In this document: one piece after another, positions 25,555 to 38,034 of the stretch
How the letters are laid out: every line of letters starts with the position of its first letter
How positions within the stretch are numbered: the first letter of the stretch is position 1
Origin: Stratiolaelaps scimitus
Taxonomy: Eukaryota; Arthropoda; Arachnida; Mesostigmata; Laelapidae
DNA: 64,000 bases
Direction: 5' to 3'
NCBI GenBank assembly: GCA_019614645.1
Contig: JABWDB010000004.1
Coordinates: forward strand, 12,586,001-12,650,000
Made by a program: the position numbers and the translations under genes
Notes under the pieces: generated by a model
Told to the model about the DNA's origin: nothing
The model's database searches: none
Seen by the model: only the letters and a program-made list of their open reading frames with translations

Positions 25555-26444
25555 TGCTCCAATGTTTAATAACCGCAAGACAAAAATTATTTAGTATATT
25601 TTATCTCTAACAATCGGTAACGCGACCTTACAAATCAGCTACGACACTTCTTCGGAGCAATTCGTAACTCGTTCTGCTATTTGTATTTGAGCTGTGTAAA
25701 TATTTACGCAAAGATCTGAGTAACCCATCCACGAAGATTTTGAATTTTGAAAAATAAACGATTTTGAATTTTTGGAAGGCGGTCCGCCATCGTGGTGAGC
25801 CAGGTTACGGTTGCGCCACCTGGCCAAGCGGATCCACTCAACCAGCAGAGATGACGATGTCAAAAAGTGACTTCTAATTCGGGGGTTTGAAATTGGACAT
25901 TAGCGACTCGAAGGAGTGTTGCGTCAAGCCGAGGTCAGTGCCATATGTGAAGTGTGAGAAATGAACCCGGGCGATCGGTGATCGGGTTGCACAAGGAATT
26001 ATAGAAGATGGATTCACCGTATCGCCGAAGGTCGGACAACACTATCAGACGTGGTGCTGATTTCAAGCTGGAACTCAAAATACAATTGTTTATTGAACGT
26101 GGCATCCCACAGAGAAAAAGTGAGGTTTTCGATGTTTTGGAGGGCCTTCTCCGTATTGTTGTCATGAATGTCCGGACTGAAGATCGATCTTTGACCAGCG
26201 GTGTCCCCGTTACAAGTCGGTCCCGGACAAACAGCGTAGTCCGCCACAGTTTGGTGGTAGCAACGAAGTCCGCGCCTGATCCTCCTGTGGATGTGTTCAA
26301 GACCACGAGGCTGCCGGCTTGGGTCCCTTCTCCGATGGACTGCGAATCACGATTGTTGAACGTCGACAACCGGAGCGGCTGTGGCGGAGTCTAGACATTT
26401 TACCTCTCGACGGGCGCCATTTGCAGCAATTTTCCCGCTCAATA

Positions 26445-26834
26445 ATGCCTATTTCCGTAGCAGATATTTGGCCAAAGGCCTTGTTAGTTCTAATGTGCTT
26501 CCTGATGGTGCTATTAATCGCGCTAAGTATCTGGGCTTTAAAGATGCTAAGACAAGTCAGCTCGCGCTTATCAAGGCCGAAACTTCAGACACGGGATGCA
26601 TGGTCCCAGATGCCGGAGACGAGTAACCTTTCGCCATTGGAGCGGACACGGGATGCATGGTCCCAGACTGGTGACTCGGATCCTCCATCGTTGCCATCGC
26701 CGCTGTCACCGAAATCGCCACAATCGCCGAAAGGATTCAGTTTATCGGAGGCGCGAGCCAGGCTGTTTATGCAGAAGTCTGGCGATGCGCATGTGAAACT
26801 GAACGCCGGGAAAGCAGTCAAGGATCGCGCCTAA
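26445..26834 (+). CDS. candidate intronless single-pass membrane protein, 129 aa
   Basis: The first in-frame ATG at 26445 opens 129 codons. Residues about 12-34 form one hydrophobic span (ALLVLMCFLMVLLIALSIWAL), followed by a basic stop-transfer stretch (RQVSSRLSRPK), so the bulk would face the cytoplasm. The middle has two copies of TRDAWSQ, reflecting a repeated 20-odd-base DNA segment at about 26589 and 26646. A Ser/Pro-rich block follows, and the end is SEARARLFMQKSG and a basic tail. No domain is recognised. A second open frame, 26008-26394, overlaps region upstream in another frame and might be an upstream part separated by a frameshift or intron. Composition is GC-richer than the surroundings. 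Confidence 0.4.
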   Translation: MPISVADIWPKALLVLMCFLMVLLIALSIWALKMLRQVSSRLSRPKLQTRDAWSQMPETSNLSPLERTRDAWSQTGDSDPPSLPSPLSPKSPQSPKGFSLSEARARLFMQKSGDAHVKLNAGKAVKDRA

Positions 26835-29629
26835 GCGCCGAGGTCACCTCGGTTACCACTGCTGCCTCAGTGACGGCCAAGGCCTACCTCAAAAGCTATG
26901 ATCGTTACTAGTGTGGATAATTGTTTGTTATGCTATGGTGGAAATGCGCTTCATTTCGTCGTGAAGTCGTCATGAAGTCAACAGTCATCATGCTTTCCGC
27001 GCGTATTGTAGCCATTCGCCTCCGTTGTGCAGACACCACATTATTTGCAAGTCAATTTGATCACTGGATTGGTTCGTCCCACTACATCTAGCATAACGTG
27101 TACATACGTATTTCTACTAAACGTTTTGATGCTCGAGCCAGATCGTTCTCTCTGCAACCTCCGTTCATCTGCTAACTGATACAAGAAGTATTCAGAGGCT
27201 CGAAAGTGAACGGAGGCATTGGTCCCGTGGACCTGCGAACAGGAGTGGATGAAGTGCCAGAGCTTGTACGTGGTGAGGTACTCAATTACGGATATTCTAA
27301 CAATCTTTAGCCCGACTCAGCCCTCCAAAGTGCTGACCGCCGTTCTTGGCAGCACATGCAAGTGGGCTTTGAGGAGAATCTTCAAAGTGCAGTCTTGAGA
27401 CTCGCTGCTAGGTTCTGCGTAACTGACTTTACTCAAGCGCGTTTCGCAGGGAGTCGCTACTTCTGGTTGATCTTCAGAATCGGAGACCTGTTGTGCACGA
27501 TGATAGCCTTTCCGTGGGGCCACAGAGTGTGAGCAACCCCGAGGCGAGACTGACAGCGAGGCCGTATAGCTGTAGAGACAGCGTGGGCGCAACCGGCCGG
27601 TGGCACGCCCGAATGACAGAACACACTCATGCCCTCGCAGAACTTAGACCACACATTCTCAGTACGACCGCGAGGCTCTTGGCAAGAGGCATACGCAGAC
27701 ATATCGGCCGCTGATTCGATACGTGATTGAACAAGGTCGCACACTATTCGTGCCTAGGGAATCTGCAATCTACCGCAGCGCTGCCAACAACAGCAGCAGC
27801 GACTGCAGTCAGTGCCATAAGATCATCTGTGATCGTTATTTGCGGGTAAAGAATAAATGCGCTCGGTCGTTTTATTACGCAAAGGTTGAAAGCTGAAGTA
27901 TACCACCGAAAGGACTACACAGTGGATATCTTGGTGCTGTAAAAGTGAAGGCTCTCGTTTGAGAACGCTTATGATGACCGGATGTTAGTCGAGAGATCCA
28001 AGTAATCCTCTCTGATTGCACATCTTCAGACATATGGCGACTCATCCCGCGCAAGGAATTCGTCTCTGGGAGTACTTGAATGAACCTTGGAGAAGGATCC
28101 ATTGTGGACTTTGCTCGCTTCTAGAAATAATATGGTATCATCGTTTTGATCAAATGGGTGTAACCCTTTCTTCATGAAGGCGCTACAATGCACTTTCGAC
28201 CGCTGCGGCTATCGGGCCAAGTCGTCAGAAAAGACGCAGCCCACGTCCCCAGCGCTCGAACTGGAAACTGGCCATAGGAGATTGTTTGGCATGAAGATCC
28301 TTGATCGTCTGGCAAATATTCATAAATGGCGACGAACGAAACCGAGCGATGAACATGCGGACCGCTGTAGGCCTCGAAAGATAATGGCCAGACGACCAAC
28401 AGCGACAAATCCAAGCTCCAAAATAATGGATTCATGACGCGAATGGATCGCGAAACGTCGACGCTCGATCGGGAGATCAGGAATATCTCACTGGACTAAT
28501 ACTCAGCTGAGCCCATCAAGCACCCTCTGTCGCAATGGACCCATTTCCAATTTCAAAAACCACTGCTATCCGCTATGGATTTAGTGGGGATAAGGAAACG
28601 ACAAGCATCGAATATACAAGTGACACTGCCAATCAAGAAAATAATCCTGCGCAGAACTGGCCCTCTAATCTTAACGCTACAATGAGCAGCACCGATCAGG
28701 GGGAGAACCCATCCCAGGTATCGCCAATATCGGAGTGCCACTTGGCGAGGCGATTTGGTCAACACGAACGCCGGGAGACCTGAGGGAATCGATCTAAGCT
28801 ATAGTATAAGGGAGAATAAATAGTATATCAAATGATTAGTGAGTCGCAAATGCATGGTACAATAACAAGATCATCGATCCTAGCTGGCGCTGATATCCTA
28901 CAAAACCCCTATAGAATACTGAACCAACTGGACAAACAAGTCGTATATTTGCCAATAGCCAAGGCGGCACAATCAATGAATGAATTTTTCTAAGGCATAT
29001 GAGACTCGGCAATAAGACTGTTTATCCAGTAAAATTCTGTTCTGCAGGCAAGATTCATTTGCTAAACATGGAAGTTTTCCAAGTTACTAGTGGCTGGTAA
29101 CTGCATTCTCTGACCTCGAGGCGTTAATAATCATCATAATCCATTAGAAGGTAGTTTAGTGCGTCTGACTTTTCAATCAACCACAAAAACTATTCGTAAA
29201 AACGAAGAAATCGAGACGGCACGCTTTCACAATCTACGCTTGCTCGCTAGATGGGCATGGGTGATCCCGTGTTCGGTGAAATGTTTATTTTCATATATCG
29301 CACGTTGCATCTTTCAGATGTGGATCAAAAATAATCGAATAGCATCCACACGAATGTGGACAACCAGTATTTATGAAGGTTGTAATGCATCATGTGTTCC
29401 TTTGCCGAATAATGGTTGGACGTCGGCCTCTTGAAAGACTGATATGACCCGTCTTGTTGAGGGAAAGTTTGAGCCTCTAACGAGAACCCTCCAAGAAGTG
29501 GTTATTTTTTCAGTTCGAGATGAAATTTTTCAGAGCCTGTTGCTGGGTAGCCATGTCGAGACGGTGTTTGAGAACCTTCTCTGACCGAAACGAGGAGCTC
29601 GTTATTCGTTTTCATAAAATATAACATCT

Positions 29630-29667
<38 letters not shown>

Positions 29668-30429
29668 TAGATAACTTTGCTGCTATCGGTATGCGTTGGC
29701 CCCTAGAGTAAGCAATTGAGATACCCTATCTGTGGCAAGAAAAAAAAAGATTGCACTATTGTTCGGCTCGCGCGGATTTCAGCTGACCCGGTTTCTTTGC
29801 CGTTTCCTCTAGAACAGTTTGAATATTCTTTTGTAAGGGGCCACGCTAACTTTCTTCAGATTCAACGAATTCTCGATTCACCATTGAGCTGCATCAACGT
29901 TCGAACGATTTGGGTCATGCTAAGTCAACACAGTCGAAACGCGGAGATTGTACGTTTAATTCGTGCGAATCCATATCAGCCAAAGTGACTGAATTGCCTT
30001 TACTTTTACAACTGATCGTTCTTACGATTGCCCCTATATACAATTGTTAATGCTTGAACTAAGCGTTACTTAAACTTGAGAGTTCGCAAACGAGTGCAGT
30101 CCCGCTATTAGACCGAAATTTGTATTGTATTGACCATCTGGCCACCGTCTGGTTCACCAGATTGTTCAGCAGGGTCAAGCCAGTCGCGAAAGTCCGAAAT
30201 GTAATTACATAATAACTAGCTCAAGGATATGCAGGTTGCATATTTGTATATAGAAATATACAATGTATTTATTTTATATACAGATATGCATTTGATTTGT
30301 CGTTCTTTTCAGGGTGTGTTCTGTAACAGCGAATCACATCATGTCTCAACGCGTGAGTTCTATACGAGCTAGCACTGTCTACTCACTATTAGCTCTAAAA
30401 TTATGCATCGTAATTAGCCATCCGCTTTC

Positions 30430-30464
<35 letters not shown>

Positions 30465-30939
30465 CATTGTGATGTCGATGTTGACACGTACCAGTCGAGT
30501 CACGTGGCCTAATACTACAATTCTAAGGGCCTCGTTATTGGGGTCACGTCTTTCCCATGCACTGCTCTATTGGGCTGTTTTTGCCCAAGCTCTCCCCGCA
30601 GCCCTGTCAGAGTTGTGCATCGTTAAGCATATGCAGTGCCATGACTCGTAATGGACCACGTCTTACTTGCATAGCGAAAGACAGTCTGCTGACGGGACTA
30701 TCAGCGTCGGCTCTTTCATGCAATTCTTATATAGTTTAGTTTGGACGCCAAGCACCGGGGACACGCACCCCGACAATGATCTCGTGAAGGGTTAGTGGTT
30801 TGCTCGGCATTCCCTAAGAATGCCAACCCGTTCGTAGTGGTTCATATGCTCGTGCTAACCCGATGGCCCATCACTAGAGTCGGTAGAGCAGCATTTTAAT
30901 TCGACGAAGAACGCGAAATGTTCCTCGGCTGCACTAGAG

Positions 30940-30942
<3 letters not shown>

Positions 30943-30998
<56 letters not shown>
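30943..30998. repeat. (TA)n microsatellite, longest in the window
   Basis: Twenty-eight TA units without interruption, followed by CATATATAC. It is translated as an Ile/Tyr run in the overlapping open frame, which is therefore not a gene. Confidence 0.97.
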
Positions 30999-31004
<6 letters not shown>

Positions 31005-31191
31005 TACTCTGTTTGCGCAAGTTTACAGACAGTTATGCATCGCAATATGAGGCCACTTTTACGTCATAGGGTGCAACTTGCTGCTAAAGGTAGAGATGGA
31101 AGAGAGTACATTGCTCTGGGTCCTTACTGTTCTTATAACGGACAGAACAGAGATGTAATCGAAATAAAACATTGAATGTGTTATACAATAA

Positions 31192-31350
31192 GCTAGTTGG
31201 CTCTTCAAGACGCCCGGCAAGTTGAACTGCGGGTTCGGTCCCTACCGTTGCACGTTTGTATTGCAAAAAGGGGTCCGTCTTACGAAGCAATGCCGAACGT
31301 AGTACAGTGGACGTCGTTTAATGTTGACCGAGAATCGGCCTGGAAAATCT
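31192..31350 (+). repeat. tRNA-derived SINE, nearly full length
   Basis: This copy keeps the tRNA-like head (AGCTAGTTGGCTC then CGGGTTCGGTCCCTACC) and the full body with GTCCGTCTTACGAAGCAATG and GTTTAATGTTGACCGAG. It is the second most complete copy after 63544-63690 and ends at GGCCTGGAAAATC. Orientation is +. Confidence 0.75.
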
Positions 31351-31929
31351 CCTTTAGCAAAAATAACTTAACTTCTAAGCTGCATACTCACTGTCCTCCT
31401 CGTCTTATAAAACTGATTAGTGAGGGTTCTATAGGCTCGAACAATAAGCACAGGCGCGTTCTACAATTCGGACAACTAAGCCAGTTCGACATGAATTCGT
31501 ATAAGCATTTCAAGACAATCATGATTACGCTTTTTTTTTGTTCAGAACTAACGAGTTCTCTCTTCTCATTATCAATCTTTTCTTCTATATATTTTCATTC
31601 TCGGCTGAAAATACTTTTCAGCTAACTGAAAAAATAAATTTCATGCTAACTTTGCCGAACCTCATTGATCAACGATGTCGTTTTTCGATTGTCAGCGATT
31701 AGGCCCCTGAATTTGTAATCACTGCGTCGTCTTGGGGGAGAACTGGAACATCGCGAAATTAGAAGACATTTACACATATGTGTTCAATGAAAAGTACCCG
31801 TAATTGAAATGTCAAAGCGCAATACGTAAACAAGCATTTATTTCTTCACTATCTTCTCTGCCTGATATAATATAGCGTGACGATTCCTATCGGTTAAGTC
31901 ATCCAGCTCATTATAATAAATTATTATAA

Positions 31930-31985
31930 ACTTTCCGGACTGACCCACAGCCAACATTGGACGTCCACTGTACTGCTTTCGGCAG
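31930..31985 (-). repeat. SINE body fragment
   Basis: CCGGACTGACCCACAGCCAA and the following GGACGTCCACTGTACTGC match the 3' body of the tRNA-like SINE in - orientation. The head is absent. Confidence 0.6.
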
Positions 31986-32114
31986 CTCATTACTAACATG
32001 TCTAAATATATGGGGCGTTCTGCTTATAGGATGTAAATTGCTCATAATGATAATCATGGGTTTCACAAATCAGTGTCAAGGTTGTGTGCTCTACCTCTAA
32101 GGGGTAAGAAAATA

Positions 32115-32151
<37 letters not shown>

Positions 32152-32447
32152 TACTATATTATTATTATCTATAACGTCAAAGAGTTGCATTACAACGATG
32201 ACCTCAGCTGTGCACTTCTTATACGCGAGCCGTACGCGAGGCTTAAAAGTATGCTGCCGTGTGAAGTGTGTGTGTGTATAATAGAATATATCTATTAATT
32301 AAGGCAAACAAAAGTTTACGACAACCACATATCTACTTGGCTTGATGTATGTCGTATGTTCCATGCCGCTGTGTTCGACTTGTTTCACAGCCATATAAAC
32401 AAGTGTGCGCCGCATGACCAAACGTTCGCGAAGGCCCGCGTCGAATT

Positions 32448-33104
32448 TTATCCAGCGGTTTTCGGTGGTTCCAGCTTCAGGGCGGCACAGTTCGAGATGT
32501 TAGCGAACTTGCCGCGTTGACCAATGTTATTAAGGAACGTGTCCGTCTCATACGCTACTTTATTTTGAAGAATCTTCAGGTCACTGCCTGCGTTGAAAGC
32601 AATCGGGGTCACATTCGTTACTATGCTATTTCATCGATTTTCTTTGATCGATAACAACTTGATACCTTTAAGACCTGGCTATCTAAGGGTTTGGCTACAG
32701 CGAGAATAAATGTTTTCAATAGGCATACGTCTGAACGTATCGATCAGAATATAAAGGGCAGTACAAAGATGAAGTGTTACGCTTAGGTGGGCGATTTCAT
32801 GCCACAATCTGTCTAATCGACGCACGTTGCTTTGAAACGCTCCTTTTTGAGCAGAATCCCACAATGAATCTGTCTAATTGTTTCAATAAACGCCCTACTA
32901 ACGACGAATGATTGAAAAGTATGTGTCTGATAAACCTGCGGTGTAGTTGGTAATGTGCCTGGCGGCGATGTCAAAGATAACCTGGCCCGTGGTGTCATCG
33001 AGTCCATTTTCTTTGACGCAAGCCTTGATTGCCTGTGCGATAGGCGCAAGGTCCCAGCCCTGGGCCAGCTGGAAAAATGTCCACCCGAGTATTAACGGTA
33101 GCAT
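32448..33104 (-). CDS. small secreted two-cysteine-signature protein, copy 2
   Basis: Exon 1 is 33104-32936 and exon 2 is 32587-32448; the junction is phase 1 and the intron 348 bp, giving 102 residues. A short signal peptide covers about residues 1-16 (cleavage after LAQG). C29 lies in AIKAC and C90 in KFANISNC, the only two cysteines in the mature chain, so a single intrachain or interchain disulfide is possible. NIS at the second signature and NYT before the junction are potential N-glycosylation sites. The C-terminus extends beyond the others with EPPKTAG. The acceptor is a GCAG-GCAG repeat; the chosen one keeps the frame. An AG directly upstream of the start (TTATTCCAG) could mark a 5' UTR intron. 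Function unknown. Confidence 0.7.
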
Positions 33105-33165
33105 ACAGTACCTGGAATAAGCACACCTCTATCCAGTAAATTTTGTATATATATATATATAATGA

Positions 33166-33234
33166 TACCTACAAGTATACAAACTTATGTGTTAGTGTGT
33201 GTGCAGATTACAGTAGTTTGTATACTTGTAGGTA
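33166..33234. repeat. 20-bp perfect inverted repeat, pre-miRNA-sized hairpin
   Basis: TACCTACAAGTATACAAACT (33166-33185) is the exact reverse complement of 33215-33234, with a 29-base loop containing GTGTGTGTG. The total of 69 bases and a perfect 20-bp stem match the size of an animal microRNA precursor, although perfect pairing is more typical of a young foldback element. It lies just upstream of the - strand gene that starts at 33104, next to a (TA)n run. Confidence 0.6.
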
Positions 33235-35946
33235 ACCTTGTTGACGTCATATTGTCAGTGAAACACTTACAATATGCTTACAATACTTAGAACACCAACT
33301 CATAGAATCGTATTTGGCTGATTGTTTTTCAATGGATAGCTGACGTCTCCAATAATCTCAGGGTAACATGATTCGTATCGGAAATGCATTGTTCTCGGTC
33401 TATATTTTTGAGAGCTGCTTAATACGACTTGATATTGGGTTGTGTACGGCCCTATGAAGAACTGATGGGTGCACTACACATTGGTGAGCGGGGCCAATAA
33501 ACACACACACATGAACCATTCAACAAAATATCATTAATTGATGTTCGCCATGGACATAGCGGTCACCTGCCCGTAGCTCCAGGCGAGCCCCAGGCAATAT
33601 GGATAACTGGGCATTAACACAAATCCAGATATATTGATGTTAACATACCAACGTGGTCACCGCGTGACATGCACTACCCAAAATGTAGTCAATTATCGAT
33701 CTCAACTTTATGTTGGTGTACATTTGGTACATTTGCAATTATACCACAAAATATCGCTAATGAGGTAACGTTATCCTTGGAGATGTATGCATATGAAGAG
33801 AATTAATTAGCTAGATATTGCACTCTTCGACAAATGGTTGATTTCGCGAAATTTGTAAAACAATTCGACATACCACTTCATCGCATCGGGAATCGCTTCG
33901 GGTCCACCGGACAAAAATATGAAATACGCAGAGCCGCGCTGATCGCTTTTATTCCTAAGGGAGCTAAATTCTGATCGTCACAGCCTTCCCATCGACGTCT
34001 TGCTGAGCAGTTCGCGTGAGGCACTGTACCCTGTTATTGACAAAATTAAATAGAGCACCCGACCTCTCTGCCCGGATTTCTGTTAAATTCACTCCGGAAA
34101 TTCCATAACAAGTCACGCTTCATACTGATCGTTGTCAACCTCAATATTGACACACACTTTTTGGCGAATTCATTGTGTGAGTGGACATTTCATATATGCT
34201 GTTTTATTTCGTTTGTCGAGATCGGGTCCGGCGGTATTCGAACAGTCCATATAAATGCGTAACTGTTCATCATGAATATTCACAGTACCTGTTCTGAGCT
34301 ACAACGAGGACATTTAAGGCAAAAGAAAGATGACGTTTCAAACCGCTTTATTTTGGTCAATATCTTGTTCTAAGCTGATAACTATTCCATACAACTTGCG
34401 TCGCCTGTTCAGGCATGAAGATGGGTTTTTTAAAAAAGAAAAGGAAAAAAATTCGGAATGATGCACCCATATGATTAGAATACGCTGCCATCCAGCCAGC
34501 GCAGTGACGACTATAAACTAAGTGAAAAAAGTCTTATTAAAGCCAATATATCTGCAGGTGGAGTGTTTCACAGTGGAAATCTACATAGTTTCTAGTTAAA
34601 GAGGACAAAGTGGCGAAAACCAGCTGTATATCCCAGAGTCAAAAGTATGAAGTAAAGCCACTTCTGCAAGACGGAGGTAGCCCTCGATCCTTCTACGGAA
34701 CAAAATCTCCCTTGTTCTAAACATTCGTATTTATTATCACTCCATTATTCTTTCTCTTATACTGAAACCACCTAGGGTAGGTTGCCGTTGAAAATTCAAG
34801 CGAATGACGTCAACGAGTTCAGCCTGAAACATTTTCTATCTGAAAGCTTGAAGGGATTTGTAAGGTCATGCGTTAGCCGTACGGCATTCAGGGGTATCGT
34901 GACTCGCATTCGCTTTGAGTTGTCACTTTCTATTTTTTTTGTTTTATCTTGGCTTTCCGCTCTGTCGAAAATATTCATGTATGGATATGCACGCATTCAC
35001 ACGATATAGAGCTGTACGCGTAGATACGCGTTTCAGAAATAGGCCGGCGTTAGATAGATTAAATGTGATTGAGAAGGCAGCCCGTTCTATGAGCTCGTGT
35101 TAGAACATCCGTGTTTTCTATCAGCGACGTCTACCAGTCGTGGTGCCGTTAGATAGGGCTTGAAATCATTCCTATGTAGAGGCTCAGAGTTCGAGCTTTA
35201 GAAGCTTTTAAATCTCAGCCAAACTCTAAACAGCTGGTCTGCTACGAAATTGATCCATAGAAAAATCCACCAACTGCGAAACCCATATGTTGAAACTAGG
35301 CAACTTAAAAGATCTGGCTTGCGTTCCTTAGAACTCAACCCAGTATACTATGCTATAACGATTTCACTCATTACCCTGAATATGTAGGTATGATTCCAGG
35401 TGTCGCTCATCTCAGTGGAATCGTGTGCCATACAGTGCATCATATACAATAGATGGCACATGGTGTATGGAAACCAAGGATAGCATGCGAGCGTACCTTA
35501 TCACAGTACCCCGATGTTATTACAGGCCGACTTTTTCATCACAGGTGAGCTAATAGATGTTTGCGTTTGCGGCAACCTTAGATTATCTATGAAAGGCTAC
35601 AATGAATACGATGATTTGGCCTGAGAGCACAGGAGCAGCAGGAACATGTCATAACATATCATATATTTGTTTCTTCACGGAATTGCAATTGCACAAACGT
35701 ATACGTTCTCGTTACATAGTACTGCCGAAAGTGCACCGACCACATCTGGCCTGGCAGGATGATTATTCTAATTCCATTGGGTATTTATATCACAAATGAT
35801 TGACCGGTCTAAATGGATAGTAAGCGGAGCATTAGTGAGTACATGTGTCAAGCGTATACATATGTACATATTAATAAGGCACAAGGAGTGAAATTAGTAG
35901 GAGTCTGCTATTCGTTCGTAGCGATTGTCTCTACTTCACATGCCAA
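33235..35946. other. intergenic, nothing recognised
   Basis: Only short open frames (such as 34782-35009) without domains or splice partners occur here. No repeat with a recognised family was seen. Confidence 0.55.
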
Positions 35947-36545
35947 CTATTTAGCTGAGGTGAATGCCCGAGTCTCACGAGGAAGGGAGTCCCAGGCGGC
36001 TGGAAGGCGGTAAGTAGCTACGTGGCGGCTGGACTCCGTAAAGGCGAACGTATCCTTGAACATTGTCGCGCGTCTGACCGAGCGATTTGAGACTGCAATG
36101 TCATTGAGAACAATCCCTCTGTACGAATCCCTTTGGAAGCGAAAAGTATAAGATACACCGACCACATCCTGGCTCCAGTCTGTAGAAAACCATCTTTTCA
36201 AAAACTTTGCATAGGTGGTCAACCAGGGATCTAGATCTGGATTTTGAATTTAGCTTGCGGTCACCTTTGTGTTTGAATAGAGGAGTAATCGTCTCCATCT
36301 TAAGCTTGCCAGGGAAAATCTATTTTGACGGGGGCGAGGACAAAGCGGGGCTTCTGACTTGTCCCGATTGAGACCAGTTCAGGACAGATGTCCTCCTGCA
36401 ACTCGAACGTCGATACAGTTTTTGAATCCTCTGTCACGAAATGCAAGTTTAATTCATCAGCGATCTCTTGGGGAGAGTCGAATAGACCCGATCTACCCTC
36501 AAGAATGTCGACTCTTCTGTACCAGGAGCAAGGTGCCAGCGACAC
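35947..36545 (-). mobile_element. non-LTR retrotransposon, internally deleted remnant
   Basis: Three - strand frames in order carry parts of a jockey/CR1-style ORF2. 36545-36300 has the region before the reverse transcriptase (SPQEIADELNLHF). 36298-36170 has the start of the reverse transcriptase (ITPLFKHKGDRK, then CKVFEKMVFYRL). 36150-35947 has the C-terminal block after it (SVRRATMFKDTF, VATYRLPAAWDSLPRE). The catalytic core between KVFEKMV and the C-terminal block is missing, and there are frameshifts, so the copy is dead. Confidence 0.75.
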
Positions 36546-37151
36546 AACTTATTGACACTATGATGCATTCTCTGAAGCCTAGGCGAGAACTGAAATCCAT
36601 TTTGATGCCGCTAGGAATTAACCATCACTGTTGAGGAGCAGCGGTCGTATTCTGCGGAAACCAGCCTGCTGAAGGCCTCGAACGAATATTATTATTATTA
36701 AACAAAAAATAAGCACATCAAAGCAGGTACCAATAGCGATTGCAGAGCACGCCACAACTCTCAAACTAAGAATGAATAACGATTGCAATAGTTTCAGCAA
36801 TTCATTGGCTATTTCATTGATCACTGAGTAGTCAGAACTAGACTAAGGTTGGCACGTCCCATTGCTATTTATCGCACTCGGCGCCGCCTTTTGTTGCGAG
36901 GTGACATGGTCGTCAGCACCTTTGCAGGACACAGCGGCACGCGTATGCAAATATCATGAATGCATAGGGGGCACCGGTTCTAGGGTATGTCGAGTGCATA
37001 CAGTAGTTCTCTTCAGCGTGTGCGGCTATTCAACTGATTTGCAATGCGTGAACATTGCAACGATATTTAGGTTGAGATGAAGGGTACCCTGTTTACAACC
37101 AAAGAACAAGCTGTAAAAAGGTAGAATAGGATGCATTATTCTGTAACGGTT

Positions 37152-37157
37152 TTTATT
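37152..37157 (-). terminator. poly(A) signal for the 37.2-38.0 kb gene
   Basis: AATAAA on the - strand (TTTATT on +), 49 bases after the stop at 37206. Confidence 0.65.
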
Positions 37158-37205
37158 ATCACCATCTCTCATTTGGTCATTATATAAAATGGTGATTTTG
37201 ATCCT

Positions 37206-37987
37206 TCAGTTGTCCTTCAATTTGGCCGAGACACAGTCGCAGAGGTCAGTGAGCTTATTGCCGACTCCGGAAGCCGTCATAACCTGATTAGCCTGTGATT
37301 TGATGTCTTCCTGGATCTTTGCGGCATCTTGATCTGTATCGCCATAGGAACGTAGGTAAAACAACACGGTTAATTTCTATGCGCCAGCATATTATTGACA
37401 AACAACAAATGGGCCCCCATGTCCGAGTGGACACAGTCACATTTGACTGATCATTCCCATTCGTCGGAAAGCACTGGCCCGAAAACCAGCTCTTTCACGG
37501 AAACTTCTCAAACAAACCTGTTTATACCCGACCGAAACTAAAGTATATCTCGAATTTATCAAAATAACTATCTGCAATTTTCTCACTGACATACCTCCGC
37601 CCTGCATTTTGCTTCGGATGACTGCTTCCAGCTTGCTGACGACATCATCTTTGATGCCGAGCTCCTTCGAGCATGCCTACCAAGGAATTGGAGTAGAGGT
37701 AAGGAAAGATCCAGCATTGTATTTCATTCAATGTAGCGATATCATGATATAGAGATACCAAAACCTCACAGCCATAACAGTAACAAACGGACATTTAGAA
37801 GAAGTTTGAAAATTGATCTGATGTAGCCGTTCGACGGGTTTTTCGAACGATGATTTTGCCATAAACATAAATAGTGTTTTTAGTTATGGGTGTCGCTCAC
37901 CTTCATTGCGTCCACGGCTCCATTGGCGTCCACGGCCTGGCAGCCCGTGAACACTGCGGCGGATATGAAAAAGAGCGAGATGATCAT
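37206..37987 (-). CDS. small secreted two-cysteine-signature protein, copy 3 (three exons)
   Basis: Exons are 37987-37901, 37676-37595 and 37333-37206, with GT-AG borders, junction phases 0 and 1, and introns of 224 and 261 bp; the product is 98 residues. The signal peptide is about residues 1-18 (TGCQA). The first cysteine, C31, sits right after the first junction (AMK-ACSKE), giving the family AMKAC motif across the intron. The C-terminus has KLTDLCDC, with C88 and C90, matching the family K-x-x-x-h-x-x-C motif with an added cysteine. This copy alone has an intron just before the first cysteine; the second intron is at the position and phase shared by all copies. TATAAAA at 38028-38034 and AATAAA at 37157-37152 frame it. 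Function unknown. Confidence 0.75.
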
Positions 37988-38027
37988 TCTGAAAACATTT
38001 CAAATATTAACATTAAGAATTACGAAC

Positions 38028-38034
38028 TTTTATA
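38028..38034 (-). promoter_or_regulatory. TATA box for the 37.2-38.0 kb gene
   Basis: On the - strand, AATATAAAAGTTCG lies about 41 bases upstream of the ATG at 37987. That distance implies a very short 5' UTR. A GTTTTCAG acceptor-like sequence ends one base before the ATG, so a 5' UTR intron is an alternative. Confidence 0.5.

Larger units (their letters stand above)
26835..32447. other. intergenic; SINEs, microsatellites, unassigned frames
   Basis: The stretch 27.3-28.8 kb is GC-richer and contains several overlapping open frames on both strands (for example 27317-27592 -, 28174-28437 +, 28535-28783 +) with no domain or splice partner that I can support; old transposon sequence is possible. 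From 29.6 kb on, (TA)n arrays at 29633-29661, 30433-30462, 30943-30998 and 32117-32147 and two SINE copies dominate. A tRNA-like A-box segment (GAGTCGGTAGAGCA) occurs at about 30874-30890. Confidence 0.5.

Noticed and set aside
30874..30910. tRNA-like A-box segment GAGTCGGTAGAGCA
   Set aside because: No matching B box, anticodon arm or acceptor stem at tRNA distance; more likely a SINE head fragment than a tRNA gene.
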